64,000 nucleotides of DNA from RHKX01 sp046330415 (GCA_046330415.1 JAXLSW010000016.1:62001-126000), one strand, 5' to 3'; numbered from the stretch's first letter, positions 49,620-58,666 are shown. The notes: a model not told the origin generated them from the letters alone. Numbers and translations: made by a program.

Positions 49620-51861
49620 GGGCGAGCTGAGCGGTGCGGGGCGGCGGCCGGTTGCGGTCGCCGCCACCACCGCCTTCGCCTGGAGCACCTTGGCGGCCTT
49701 GACGCTGGGAACCGGGGCGGCTCCCGCGGCCGCAGCGAAGCCGTCGCCAGATCCCGGCGCCATCGCCGGGCGGACGGTGATCGACAAGGGCGCGCTCGTC
49801 TACACCGACTACCTCTACGACGCCTGGGGACCGAACCTTGACGGGGCCGGCAACGCGCCCGACTTCCCCTCCGCGCCCACCGCCTACACGAGCGGCGACT
49901 ACCGCTACCCGGACGGCTCCCAGTACGCGGGCGACGCCGCCGACCTGCGCGAGCTCCGGCTCACCCTGACCGACAAGGGCCTCGAGGGCAGGGTCTCGCT
50001 GGAGACGATGGCCGACCCCTCGGTGGCGATCGCCACCGTCGCCATCGACGCCGACGCCGACGCATCCACCGGCGCCGGCAACTGGCCCGACGGCGCCCGG
50101 CTCACCACGCCCGGCGCCGACCTCATGGTCACCGCCTGGGGAGGGGGAGCCCGCCTCACCACCGCCTCCGGGCAGGTGCGCTCCATCCCCGGCGCCGCCA
50201 AGGCGGGCAAGCGCCGCTTCGACTTCACGATCCCCGCCAAGCTCCTCGGCAAGCTCGCCAAGAGTCCGCGCGCGTGGGCCGGCGTCGGCCTCGCGAGCGC
50301 CGACGGCTCCGGCCACTATGCCGAGCCGCCCGCTCCCGGCACCGCCACCTCAACCGCTGTCTGGGACCTCGCCTTCCAGGGGAACGAGACCTACGAGGAC
50401 CTCTCCTCCTGGGGGGATCAGCGCCAGGCGGCGGCGCTCGCCTCCGGTGATGTCGCGCCCTTCGCCGGGAAGCTGAAGACGAAGGCGATGCGCGAGGGCC
50501 GAAGCTCCGCGCCGAAGCTCCGGCCCGGCTACTACAACGCGATCCTGCGCTCCGCCGACGACTACGGCGAGGGCATCTCGACGCGCGAGGAGTCCCAGTT
50601 CGGCGGCGCCTCCCCCGAGTTCCTCGGCCACTACCAGCCCTACGGCCTCTACATCCCGCACGCCTTCAAGCCCGGCAAGAAGCTGCCGCTGCTCCTGGCG
50701 CTCCACTCGCTGAGCCGCAACCACAACCAGTACGAGTCGACGACGCCGAACTTCCTCACCCAGCTCGGCGACGAGCGCAACAGCATCGTCGTCACCCCGC
50801 TCGCTCGCGGGACCGACACCTGGTACCTCGACTCCGGCTTCTCCGACACGCTCGAGGCCTGGGACGACGTCGGCTCCGGCATCGCCGGGATCGTCGTCGA
50901 CCCCGACCGGACCAGCCTGATCGGCTACTCGATGGGCGGCTACGGCACCTACAAGCTCGGCCTGCTGATGCCCGACCGCTTCGCCCGCGCCGTCACCTAC
51001 GTCGGCCCGCCCGCCTTCGCCGCCTGGTTCCCGCCCGGCCTCTACGTCCCCGACCCCGCCTACCGGTACTCCTCGCTGACCAACCCGCTCGTCCCCAACG
51101 CCCTCAACCTCCCCTACGAGATCAACGCGGGCGGGCAGGACGCGCTCGTGTTCCCGAGCGGGACGAAGGCGCAGGCGGCGAGCTTCGCGTCGGCCGGCGA
51201 TCAGTACCGCTTCTACTTCCACCCCGACGCCACGCACTACACCTTCGCGATCGACGACACCTGGACCCACACCCAGCAGTGGCTCGCCGGCCATCGCCGC
51301 ATCGTCAACCCGCGACGGGTCCGCTACGTCCGCATCCCCGCCTTCGATCTGCCCGATCACGACCTGCGCTTCGACAGCGCCTACTGGGCGAGCGGGATCG
51401 AGCTGCGGGATGCGACGGCTCCCGACGCGAGCGGCTCGATCGACGCCACGGCGCTGCCGCTCGCCGAGCCCTCGGGGGCGATCGTCGACGAGGGCACGAC
51501 CGAGATCCCGGCCGGGCAGTCGGGCAGCACCGCCGCGACGGTGACCGGCCAGCACCTCGTGGCGGGCGGCAAGCCGAAGCTCTCCAACGGGTTCGAGGCG
51601 ACGCTCGCCAACATCGGCGCGGCGACGCTCGACGCCAAGCGCATGGGGCTCGACCTCGGGCGCACGGTGAAGGGGAAGCTGAGCGGCGACGGGGAGACCA
51701 CGCTGCGGTTGCGGGTCCCCAAGAGCGCGCCGACGCTTGGCGCGAAGCTCGACGGCCACTCGGTCGCGACGCGACGCGACGGCAAGGACCTCGTCCTCGA
51801 TCTGAAGCTCGACCCGGGGACCGAGCACCGCCTCGAGATCGTCCCCCGGAAGCGGAAATAG
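49609..51861 (+). CDS. Large secreted alpha/beta hydrolase (esterase/peptidase type)
   Basis: 750 residues. Signal peptide to about 45, a beta-rich N-terminal domain with DADADASTGAGNWPDGA, then an alpha/beta hydrolase at about 340-560: LPLLLALHSLSRNHNQYE (oxyanion region), TSLIGYSMGGYGTYKLGLL with nucleophile Ser in GYSMG, and the His in FHPDATHYTFAI. The last 190 residues are beta-rich and end VPRKRK, a basic tail. It probably hydrolyses esters or peptides outside the cell. The GTG start overlaps the preceding gene, so both are read from the 48176 promoter. Confidence 0.72.
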   Translation: MAAEGELSGAGRRPVAVAATTAFAWSTLAALTLGTGAAPAAAAKPSPDPGAIAGRTVIDKGALVYTDYLYDAWGPNLDGAGNAPDFPSAPTAYTSGDYRYPDGSQYAGDAADLRELRLTLTDKGLEGRVSLETMADPSVAIATVAIDADADASTGAGNWPDGARLTTPGADLMVTAWGGGARLTTASGQVRSIPGAAKAGKRRFDFTIPAKLLGKLAKSPRAWAGVGLASADGSGHYAEPPAPGTATSTAVWDLAFQGNETYEDLSSWGDQRQAAALASGDVAPFAGKLKTKAMREGRSSAPKLRPGYYNAILRSADDYGEGISTREESQFGGASPEFLGHYQPYGLYIPHAFKPGKKLPLLLALHSLSRNHNQYESTTPNFLTQLGDERNSIVVTPLARGTDTWYLDSGFSDTLEAWDDVGSGIAGIVVDPDRTSLIGYSMGGYGTYKLGLLMPDRFARAVTYVGPPAFAAWFPPGLYVPDPAYRYSSLTNPLVPNALNLPYEINAGGQDALVFPSGTKAQAASFASAGDQYRFYFHPDATHYTFAIDDTWTHTQQWLAGHRRIVNPRRVRYVRIPAFDLPDHDLRFDSAYWASGIELRDATAPDASGSIDATALPLAEPSGAIVDEGTTEIPAGQSGSTAATVTGQHLVAGGKPKLSNGFEATLANIGAATLDAKRMGLDLGRTVKGKLSGDGETTLRLRVPKSAPTLGAKLDGHSVATRRDGKDLVLDLKLDPGTEHRLEIVPRKRK

Positions 51862-51870
51862 ACTCGCGGT

Positions 51871-52554
51871 ATGGCCGAGGAAGCCTCGACCGCCTGGCAG
51901 GCGGACCCACTTCCGAGGGGGCGCCACAAGCTCTCCCGCGACGCCGTGCGCGCCTCCCAGCGCGAGCGCCTGCTCGGGGCGATGGCGGAGGTCGTCAGCG
52001 CCGAGGGCTACGAGGCGACGACCGTGCCCAAGGTGGTCGCGGCGGCGCGCGTCTCCACGAACGCCTTCTACGAGCAGTTCAAGGACAAGGCGGACTGCTT
52101 CATCGCGCTCTGCGAGATGGCCGGTGACGCCCTGTTCACCGAGATGGCGTCCTTCGCCGACGCGCCGGACTGGCTCACCTCCCTCGACAGGGGGATGGAC
52201 TTCTACCTGCGCTGGTGGCAGCAGCAGCCCGCGCTCACCCGCGCCTACATGATCGAGATGCCCGCGGCCGGTCGCCGCGCCCAGGACGAGCGCGATCGCC
52301 AGCACGAGCGCTTCCTCGAAGTCGTCCGCTACCTCGCCGAGTGGGCGCGGAAGACCGATGAGGGCCTGCCGCCGGTGAACCAGATGGCGCTCGACGCCGC
52401 CGTCGACGCACCCACCGACCTCGTCGGCCGCGAGCTGCGGGCCGGCCGGCTCGAGCAGCTCCACGAGCTCAAGGACGAGCTCTCGGCGCTCCTGATCAGG
52501 CTGATCGCCGACGACTCCTGGGTGGCGAAGCACGCCGAGCGCACCGGCTCCTGA
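51871..52554 (+). CDS. TetR-family transcriptional regulator
   Basis: 227 residues. HTH: RLLGAMAEVVSAEGYEATTV and VVAAARVSTNAFYEQFKDKA (residues about 35-70). A tryptophan-rich helix (FYLRWWQQQPALTRAYMIEM) may line the ligand pocket. It starts 10 bases after the esterase stop, so it is last in that operon, and the shared palindromes at 48182-48209 and 52571-52593 are candidate operators. Confidence 0.87.
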   Translation: MAEEASTAWQADPLPRGRHKLSRDAVRASQRERLLGAMAEVVSAEGYEATTVPKVVAAARVSTNAFYEQFKDKADCFIALCEMAGDALFTEMASFADAPDWLTSLDRGMDFYLRWWQQQPALTRAYMIEMPAAGRRAQDERDRQHERFLEVVRYLAEWARKTDEGLPPVNQMALDAAVDAPTDLVGRELRAGRLEQLHELKDELSALLIRLIADDSWVAKHAERTGS

Positions 52555-52570
52555 GCGGACCGGCGCATCT

Positions 52571-52593
52571 TTGAAGAAAGCTGCTTATTCTTC
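52571..52593. promoter_or_regulatory. Palindrome upstream of the DUF1254 gene
   Basis: Perfect 6-bp arms GAAGAA (52573-52578) and TTCTTC (52588-52593) in an AT-rich stretch. The 23-base stretch matches the promoter palindrome at 48184-48206 at 16 positions. No matching -35/-10 pair was found around it. Confidence 0.5.
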
Positions 52594-52641
52594 TCTTCGA
52601 GAGTTGAGAGATGCCGGGAGCCCCGGCGAAGGAGAGTGAGA

Positions 52642-54150
52642 ATGAGAGCCCTCGGTCGAGTCGCCACGTTCGCGGTCGCGGTCGCCGTCCTGCTGCCGCT
52701 CGGCGCTGCCGGGGGTGCCGTCGCGAAGAAGGACCGTCCGGCCCGTCCCTCCGTGGCGAAGTGCGCGCTCGGTGAGCTGCCCAAGCCGCTGCGCGACACG
52801 GTCCCCACCGGGATCGCTCAGGCCGAGCGGCGCTTCATCCGCAACCAGGGCCTGAGCGGCGCCGAGGCCGACCGCGCCGGGCGCCTCTTCGCCTCGAGCG
52901 AGACCGCCTACCTCTACGGCATGCCCGCGGTCCTGACCAAGCTGACGGTGCAGCGTTGGGGCGCGAACATCCTGATCGGCGTCGGCCGGCTCGCGACGCC
53001 GGAGTCGCGCACGGTCGTCTCCCCCAACAACGACACGCTCTACTCCGTCGCCAACGTCGACCTGAGCTCGGGCCCCGTCGTCATCCAGGCGCCCGCCACC
53101 CAGGGCCGCTACTCGGTCGTCCAGCTCATGGACGCCTACACGAACTCCTTCGCCTACATCGGCTCCGGCTCCTCGCGCGACTCGGCCCAGACGATCGCGC
53201 TCGTGCCGCCGGGCTGGCAGGGGGACGTCCCCGGCGCGCAGATCGTCCACAGCCCGACGAACACCGTCTGGTACCTGGGCCGCACGCTCGTCGACGGCGA
53301 GAGCGACCTGACCGCCGCGACCGACCTGATGAAGCAGTACTCGCTGACGTCACTCGCCAACTGGAACAACGGCCAGCGCCGTCAGGAGGTCGTCGTCAAC
53401 GGCGCCACCGCTCAGCAGCCGGTGGTCGCGCCGCAGGGCCCGGCCTTCTTCGACGCGATGAGCCAGCGCCTCGCCTCCGACCCGCCGCCGGTCGAGGACG
53501 CGTGCGCGCTGAAGGCGTTCGCGGTGGCCGGGATCACCGCCGGCGCGACGCCCTCGGCGAGCGCCGATCCGCTCGTGCAGGCCGCGCTGACGGCGGCGTG
53601 GCAGGCCGGCGACCGGCTCGTCGACAAGTCCTACGACAAGATCCAGTCCGAGAGCCGCGAGGAGCACGACGGCTGGTCGTTCTCGCGGCCCGACGCCGGT
53701 GACTTCGGCCAGGACTTCGCCTACCGCGCGACGGTGGCCAGCGCCGGGCTCGCGTCCAACATCCGCAGCGAGGCCTTCTACCCGCAGGCCCACGTCGACT
53801 CCGAGGGCAGGCCGCTGAAGGGCACGCGCGACTACGTGGTCAAGTTCGCCGCGGGTGAGCTGCCGCCGGTGCGGGCCTTCTGGTCCATGACGATGTACGA
53901 CAGCGAGCACTGGCTCGTCGACAACCCGATCGGCCGCTACGCGGTCGGCGACCGCACCGACGGTCTGATTTACAGCAAGGGCGGCTCGCTGAAGATCTAC
54001 ATCTCCCACGACGCGCCCGCCGGCAACAAGGCCGCCAACTGGCTGCCCTCGCCGGAGGGCTCCTTCCAGCTCAACCTGCGCCTGTATGAGCCGCAGCCCT
54101 CCGCCTACTCGGGAGGTTGGGAGCCGCCGAAGGTGATGCGCGTCGGGTAG
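52642..54150 (+). CDS. Secreted DUF1254/DUF1214 protein
   Basis: 502 residues. Signal peptide (FAVAVAVLLPLGAAGGAVA); the DUF1254 part has VVSPNNDTLYSVANVDLSSG and QGRYSVVQLMDAYTNSFAYI, and the DUF1214 part has VRAFWSMTMYDSEHWLVDNP and SLKIYISHDAPAGNKAANWL, the usual order and length. Function of this widespread pair of domains is unknown. ATG 52642 follows GGAGAGTGAG. Likely regulated with the 48258 operon. Confidence 0.85.
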   Translation: MRALGRVATFAVAVAVLLPLGAAGGAVAKKDRPARPSVAKCALGELPKPLRDTVPTGIAQAERRFIRNQGLSGAEADRAGRLFASSETAYLYGMPAVLTKLTVQRWGANILIGVGRLATPESRTVVSPNNDTLYSVANVDLSSGPVVIQAPATQGRYSVVQLMDAYTNSFAYIGSGSSRDSAQTIALVPPGWQGDVPGAQIVHSPTNTVWYLGRTLVDGESDLTAATDLMKQYSLTSLANWNNGQRRQEVVVNGATAQQPVVAPQGPAFFDAMSQRLASDPPPVEDACALKAFAVAGITAGATPSASADPLVQAALTAAWQAGDRLVDKSYDKIQSESREEHDGWSFSRPDAGDFGQDFAYRATVASAGLASNIRSEAFYPQAHVDSEGRPLKGTRDYVVKFAAGELPPVRAFWSMTMYDSEHWLVDNPIGRYAVGDRTDGLIYSKGGSLKIYISHDAPAGNKAANWLPSPEGSFQLNLRLYEPQPSAYSGGWEPPKVMRVG

Positions 54151-54162
54151 GTGAGGACCGGC

Positions 54163-54963
54163 CTAGCGGCCGAAGCCCTCGCCGCCGGTCTCGACGACCG
54201 GGTGCGCGGCCTGAAGGTCGAGCTCGGCCGTGATCCGGCCGACGCCGACGCCACCGCTCGGGCCGCTCCCCTTGCCGGGCTCGATGCCGCCGGAGTCGCC
54301 GCCGCGGCCGCCGTTGCCCTTGCCGCCCTTGTCACCCTGACCGCCGCCGTCGTTCTTGCCGCCCTTGTCACCCTGACCGCCGGAGCCGCCGCCGTTTCCG
54401 TTGCCGGAGGACTTGCCGGGTGAGCCGCCGGAGCCGGGGCAGCGCAGCGTGTAGACGCTGTCGGCGATCGTGCCGGGCTTGGTGTCGGAGTGGTTCCAGC
54501 TCAGGTGGAGGTGGTTGCCGCGGCCATGGCCGGCGTCGCCGTCGTAGCCGACCCAGCGGAACGGTGCGACCGGATGGTCCTGGCTCGGCTCCGCCATGCG
54601 GGCGAGGGCGTCGATGTCGTTCCAGGTGCCGCCGGCGGCGGTGTTGGGCACGATGTCCAGCGCGAGGCCCATCGGGTGCTCGCCGTTGGCCGCGTGGACG
54701 GGGTCGCCCGAGTAGCCGTCGGTGATGAAGATCTTGAAGCGCTTCTGCAGGTACTTGATGTCGTTGAGCAGGCGCCGGTCGATGCGCTCCCCCGGGAAGC
54801 CGGGGATCGGGACGATCTTGCCGCCGCCGGTCGTCAGGCAGACGTTGCGGTCGATCTTCTGGCTCGACATCTTCGCCTGCGAGGGGATCGCGAGCACGAG
54901 GCAAAGCGCCGCGGCGGCCAGCACGGTCAGGAAGAGGAACTTGTCGAGGCGCGTTGAATTCAT
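54163..54963 (-). CDS. Secreted M15-like peptidase with glycine-rich tail
   Basis: 266 residues. Signal peptide (FLTVLAAAALCLVLAIPSQA), then a compact domain with FITDGYSGDPVHAANGEHPM, GLALDIVPN and GRGNHLHLSWNH, consistent with the zinc-site histidine and aspartate positions of the M15/VanY-like fold (HxxxxxxD and HLH). A 70-residue Gly/Lys/Asn-rich tail follows. It may cut peptidoglycan peptides; the HLHLSW ending is typical of these folds, but activity is unproven. ATG 54963. Confidence 0.65.
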   Translation of the reverse strand: MNSTRLDKFLFLTVLAAAALCLVLAIPSQAKMSSQKIDRNVCLTTGGGKIVPIPGFPGERIDRRLLNDIKYLQKRFKIFITDGYSGDPVHAANGEHPMGLALDIVPNTAAGGTWNDIDALARMAEPSQDHPVAPFRWVGYDGDAGHGRGNHLHLSWNHSDTKPGTIADSVYTLRCPGSGGSPGKSSGNGNGGGSGGQGDKGGKNDGGGQGDKGGKGNGGRGGDSGGIEPGKGSGPSGGVGVGRITAELDLQAAHPVVETGGEGFGR

Positions 54964-55098
54964 CCCGCTCGGGCCTTGCGTCGGAGGGCTCCGCTGTCCC
55001 CTTGAACGAGGCCGGACAGCCTGGACACGCGCTTGGAGGACATGCAAGACGTCTTTCGTGGGGTCCGGAGCCGTGGGTGGGTCGGGTCGGCTAGGATC

Positions 55099-55338
55099 CC
55101 CCGCGGACCGTGCTGAGCGGGGAGGTAGCGGAACCCTGTACCCGCAATCCGCTCTAGCGGGGCTGAACGTTTGCCTGAGGATCCGGCCTTCGGGGCCAGT
55201 ACGCCGCAGGCGGTGTTGACGGCCAGGTCCCGCGCGATGCAGGCCCCCGAACCAGGTCAGGTCCGGAAGGAAGCAGCCTTAAGGGTCAGCCGGTAAGCGC
55301 CGCGGATCAGCCTGACCTGAGCTAGCCACGGCGGGCAC
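55099..55338 (+). ncRNA. ffs: Signal recognition particle RNA, large bacterial type
   Basis: The S-domain hairpin GGTCAGGTCCGGAAGGAAGC is at about 55257-55276, the invariant GGAA tetraloop with the asymmetric GCAGC loop. The 5' part GGGGAGGTAGCGG and CCGCTCTAGCGGGGCTGAAC (near 55119-55168) is the Alu-domain part found in large SRP RNAs. Terminal helix CCGTGCTGAG pairs with CTAGCCACGG near 55322. Ends are approximate. A hairpin GGCTTG/CAAGCC follows at 55346-55368. Confidence 0.88.
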
Positions 55339-55374
55339 GCCCGGGGGCTTGTCTTTCGAAGGCAAGCCGCACGG

Positions 55375-55480
55375 TCCTGCGCGGATTTGGGCTCGCCAGC
55401 TCGTCGTCATCGGCGGCCTTGTGGCCGGAGGCCACGGCGGCCACCTCTTCCTAGATCTGGCGGCCCAAATCCACGCAGGA
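55375..55480. repeat. 106-base inverted repeat after the SRP RNA
   Basis: Arms 55375-55399 and 55457-55480 pair over 24 bp with one mismatch and one bulged T. The outer part of the arms is TCCTGCGCGGATTTGGGC on the left; CGCCAG/CTGGCG is the inner part. The 57-base interior folds again as GTGGCC-GGA-GGCCAC. Longer and better paired than a terminator needs. Sits directly before the propeller gene. Confidence 0.75.
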
Positions 55481-55494
55481 CGGACCCCCGCGAA

Positions 55495-58380
55495 ATGGGT
55501 GGTCAGCGGCCCTTGGCTGGGTTAGGCTCGGCTTCAGTGTTCGGAGGGGCGAACAACAGCGGAGGCGCCAGGGCCGTCGTCATCGCTGCGCTTGCGCTCG
55601 CTTTCAGCATGGCCTTCCCCGCCGCAGCCGCCGCCGACTGGCAGAGCCTCGGCACGACCCTGAACTCGGATCAGTCGCCGATGCAGACGAACGAGGACGC
55701 GACCGACATCGTCGGCGTCGGGGGTGTTCCCTGGGCGACCTGGAGCGAGTGGAACTCGACGTCCTCCAACTACCAGGTGAAGGCCGCGACCTGGAACGGG
55801 ACTGCCTGGGTGCAGATGGGTGGCGTGCTCAACGCCGATCCGATCCGCCGGGCCGACGCGCCCGCGATCGCCGACGTCGGCGGCGTTCCCTACGTCACCT
55901 GGCATGAGCAGGACGGGTCGGGAACTCGCCACGTGCGCGTCGCCAAGTGGAACGGCTCGGCCTGGGAGGCAGTCGGCTCCATCCTCGACAACGCCGGCGG
56001 GTCCATCCCGCAGATCGTCGGCATCGCCGGTGTGCCCTATGTCGTCTGGGGCGGGGCGAAATCAGGGGGCAACCTGCAGGTGAGCAGGTGGAACGGCGTG
56101 TCGTGGATCGCGGTCGGGGCGCCGCTCTCCAGCGGCTCCATCACCAAGCCGGTGATCGGCGCCGTGGGCACCGAGCCGTACGTCGCGTGGTCGGAGCTCT
56201 CGTCGGGCGCGCAGGTCCTCCACGTCGCCCGCTTCGACGGCACCACCTGGCAGGACATCGGCAGCCCTGCACACGGGGGAGCCACCGAGAGCCTCTTCCC
56301 GTCAGTGGCGGGAATCAGCGGGTCGGCGTACGTCGCCTGGCTCGAACGGGTGAGCGGCTCGTACCAGCTGCGCGTCGCCCAGCGCACGGGTGGAACGTGG
56401 ACCGACTTGGGCGGCTCGATCACCCCGGCTCCCGGGAATGGCACCTCGGCGCCATCGCTGACGGGCATCGGCGGGACGCCGTACGTGGCATGGGCTGACG
56501 GCCAGGCGGCGACCAACGGGAAGATGCACGTCGCGGGCTGGAGCGGCGGCGCTTGGACGCTCGCCGGGTCGGCGCTGTCACGATCGGGCACGACGGACGG
56601 TCGCTGGGCAGACCTCGTCGAGATCAACGCGGACGCCTACCTCATCTGGGACGAGACCCCCGAGACGCTCAGCGCCGACTACGACGTGTTCGTCTCGACG
56701 CTCGACCTCGGCACGCCGCCGCCGATGCCGCCCGACACGACCATCACCAACGACTCTGTGGCCACCAACAGCGCCACCGCGCTCTACAGCTTCACCGCGT
56801 CACCGGCCGTCGGCGCGACCTTCGAGTGCTCCTACGACGGTGAGCCGTTCGTCTCGTGCACATCACCCTGGGAGAGCGGCATCCTCAGCCCGGGAAACCA
56901 CACCTTCCGCGTGCGGGCGACCAACGCGGAGGGAACGGACCCGACGCCCGCACTGCGCGCTTTCGTCGTCGACCGTGTCAAGCCCACGGTGGCACTCCAG
57001 CTGACCGGAGATCGAACCCCTTCGGGCGCATACGCCGGCGGCGCCCGCATCGACGCGACCGCCACCGACCCGGCGATCAGCTCCGGGATCCGTAACAAGT
57101 TCTGCGTCCTCGACCCGCCGAGCCCGCCGACGACCTTCTCCGCGTTCGGCTCCAACCCGTGCGGGTCCGACGTGACCACGGCCGGCACCCACACCGTCTA
57201 CGCGATCGGCAACGACAACGCCGGCAACGAGAGCGACATCGTCAGCCAGACGTTCACGGTGGTCGAGCGGCCCACGGTCCAGATCACCGGCGGGCCGTCC
57301 GGCGGTACGTGGTTCAAGGCGCCGCAGTTCAGCTTCGCGTCCCCGGCGAGCGGTGCGACCTTCCAGTGCCGGGTCGACTCCCAGCCCTTCGCGTCGTGCA
57401 AGAGCCCGTGGATGGCGCCGTCGTTCGACAGCGGGAGCCACGGCTTCGAGGTCAAGGTGACCAACGCCGCCGGGGTCGAGAGCCTGCCCGCCCGCCGCGA
57501 CTACTCGATCAACACTCCGGCCACGACCCAGTTCGGCTGCGAGCTCAGGCCGTTCCTGAACATCACTGACCAGTCCAACAAGCAGGAGTACTGCGGTATC
57601 AGCACCGGGACCGCCCGCGCGCCGAGGGGCGAGCTCTGCCTGCATTCCGAGTCCCAGGAGAAATGCGTGCCGATCCCCGCCGACTGCCCGGCCGGCGCGC
57701 AATGCACCGTCAAGACCAGTCTCGTCTGGAGTGATGGCGACCCCCGTGCGAGCTGGTTCCCAGACGGACGAGCGGCCATGGTGGTTTACGACAGATCGAA
57801 ACCGCTGACCGAGAGCGTGACCTCCTGCTCCACCGGGGACAACGACTCGGGCTGCAAGTCTTCGGCCTCCCTCACCGGATTCGGGCCGCAGGCAGTCCTC
57901 ACGGAATGCAACGAGCGCGGCATGGGGCCACGGCCCGTGCCTGACAAGAACCCCCCGATCCTCGGAAAGGACGAGAACCGCAGCCTCGCCTGCTCGATGT
58001 CGCTCACGGTTGTTCCCGCCGAGGCGCTTGCGGCGGCCGCGGCGAACGGCACGGTCAGCCTCAACGCGCCCGGCCCCGGGAACGTCGAGGTCGCTCCCGG
58101 CGGCGGCAAGGAGCGGATGCTCGCGGTCGCGAAGCCGGGAGGGGAGAAGGCGAAGCTGGCGTTCAAGCCCGTGACGCTGACGGCGACGGACGCCGGCCAG
58201 CTCTCCTTCTCGCCGAAGCTGAGCAAGGCCTCGAAGCGGACGCTCAAGCGCAAGAAGAAGCTCAAGCTCTCGCTGCAGATCACCTACACGCCCGAGGGCG
58301 GCGAGCCGACCAGCGCAACACGGGTGGTGACGCTCAGGGTCCCGAAGAAGATCCTCAAGGAGCCCCGGCCCAAGAAGTAG
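55495..58380 (+). CDS. Secreted seven-bladed propeller protein with Ig-like modules
   Basis: 961 residues. Signal peptide (AVVIAALALAFSMAFPAAAA), then seven repeats of about 48 residues, each with a V/I-x-G-x-P/A-Y-V-x-W start and W-G/D-G-x-x-W end (VGGVPYVTWHEQDGSG...WNGSAWEAVG), giving one seven-bladed propeller. Two Ig-like modules follow with TFECSYDGEPFVSCTSP and TFQCRVDSQPFASCKSP, separated by a domain with NKFCVLDPP; the C-terminal part is beta-rich and ends KEPRPKK. Function unknown; probably binds cell-surface or extracellular ligands. ATG 55495 and GTG 55537 are both possible starts. Confidence 0.72.
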   Translation: MGGQRPLAGLGSASVFGGANNSGGARAVVIAALALAFSMAFPAAAAADWQSLGTTLNSDQSPMQTNEDATDIVGVGGVPWATWSEWNSTSSNYQVKAATWNGTAWVQMGGVLNADPIRRADAPAIADVGGVPYVTWHEQDGSGTRHVRVAKWNGSAWEAVGSILDNAGGSIPQIVGIAGVPYVVWGGAKSGGNLQVSRWNGVSWIAVGAPLSSGSITKPVIGAVGTEPYVAWSELSSGAQVLHVARFDGTTWQDIGSPAHGGATESLFPSVAGISGSAYVAWLERVSGSYQLRVAQRTGGTWTDLGGSITPAPGNGTSAPSLTGIGGTPYVAWADGQAATNGKMHVAGWSGGAWTLAGSALSRSGTTDGRWADLVEINADAYLIWDETPETLSADYDVFVSTLDLGTPPPMPPDTTITNDSVATNSATALYSFTASPAVGATFECSYDGEPFVSCTSPWESGILSPGNHTFRVRATNAEGTDPTPALRAFVVDRVKPTVALQLTGDRTPSGAYAGGARIDATATDPAISSGIRNKFCVLDPPSPPTTFSAFGSNPCGSDVTTAGTHTVYAIGNDNAGNESDIVSQTFTVVERPTVQITGGPSGGTWFKAPQFSFASPASGATFQCRVDSQPFASCKSPWMAPSFDSGSHGFEVKVTNAAGVESLPARRDYSINTPATTQFGCELRPFLNITDQSNKQEYCGISTGTARAPRGELCLHSESQEKCVPIPADCPAGAQCTVKTSLVWSDGDPRASWFPDGRAAMVVYDRSKPLTESVTSCSTGDNDSGCKSSASLTGFGPQAVLTECNERGMGPRPVPDKNPPILGKDENRSLACSMSLTVVPAEALAAAAANGTVSLNAPGPGNVEVAPGGGKERMLAVAKPGGEKAKLAFKPVTLTATDAGQLSFSPKLSKASKRTLKRKKKLKLSLQITYTPEGGEPTSATRVVTLRVPKKILKEPRPKK

Positions 58381-58391
58381 GGGCCTTGCGC

Positions 58392-58416
58392 CTTTACTAA
58401 TTGCTCTGAAGTAAAG
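58392..58416. promoter_or_regulatory. Operator of the AbrB/VapC pair
   Basis: Perfect 7-bp arms CTTTACT (58392-58398) and AGTAAAG (58410-58416), 11-base spacer, in a short AT-rich island 32 bases before the antitoxin ATG. Antitoxins of this type normally repress their own operon at such sites. Confidence 0.65.
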
Positions 58417-58447
58417 TCGGGGGCGCCGCGACACGCCGCGGGGTTCC

Positions 58448-58666
58448 ATGGGCAAGGTGAGCAGTAAGAACCAGGTGACGATCCCGGTCGCGACGCTTCG
58501 CGCCGCCGGTCTGCGCCCCGGCGACGTCGTCAGAGTCGAGGCGGCTGGGGCAGGACGCGTGGTCCTCACCCGCGTCGACGAGCTCGTCGCGCGTCACGCC
58601 GGGACGCTCGACTCGCGGGGTGAGCTGCGGCGGCGCGTCGCGCAACTCAGGGACGAATGGCAGTAG
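58448..58666 (+). CDS. AbrB-type antitoxin
   Basis: 72 residues. The swapped-hairpin AbrB/MazE DNA-binding fold is read as KVSSKNQVTIPVATLRAAGL then RPGDVVRVEAAGAGRVVLTR; the C-terminal 30 residues would wrap the toxin. Overlaps the toxin gene by 10 bases. Preceded by the palindrome at 58392-58416. Confidence 0.85.
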   Translation: MGKVSSKNQVTIPVATLRAAGLRPGDVVRVEAAGAGRVVLTRVDELVARHAGTLDSRGELRRRVAQLRDEWQ

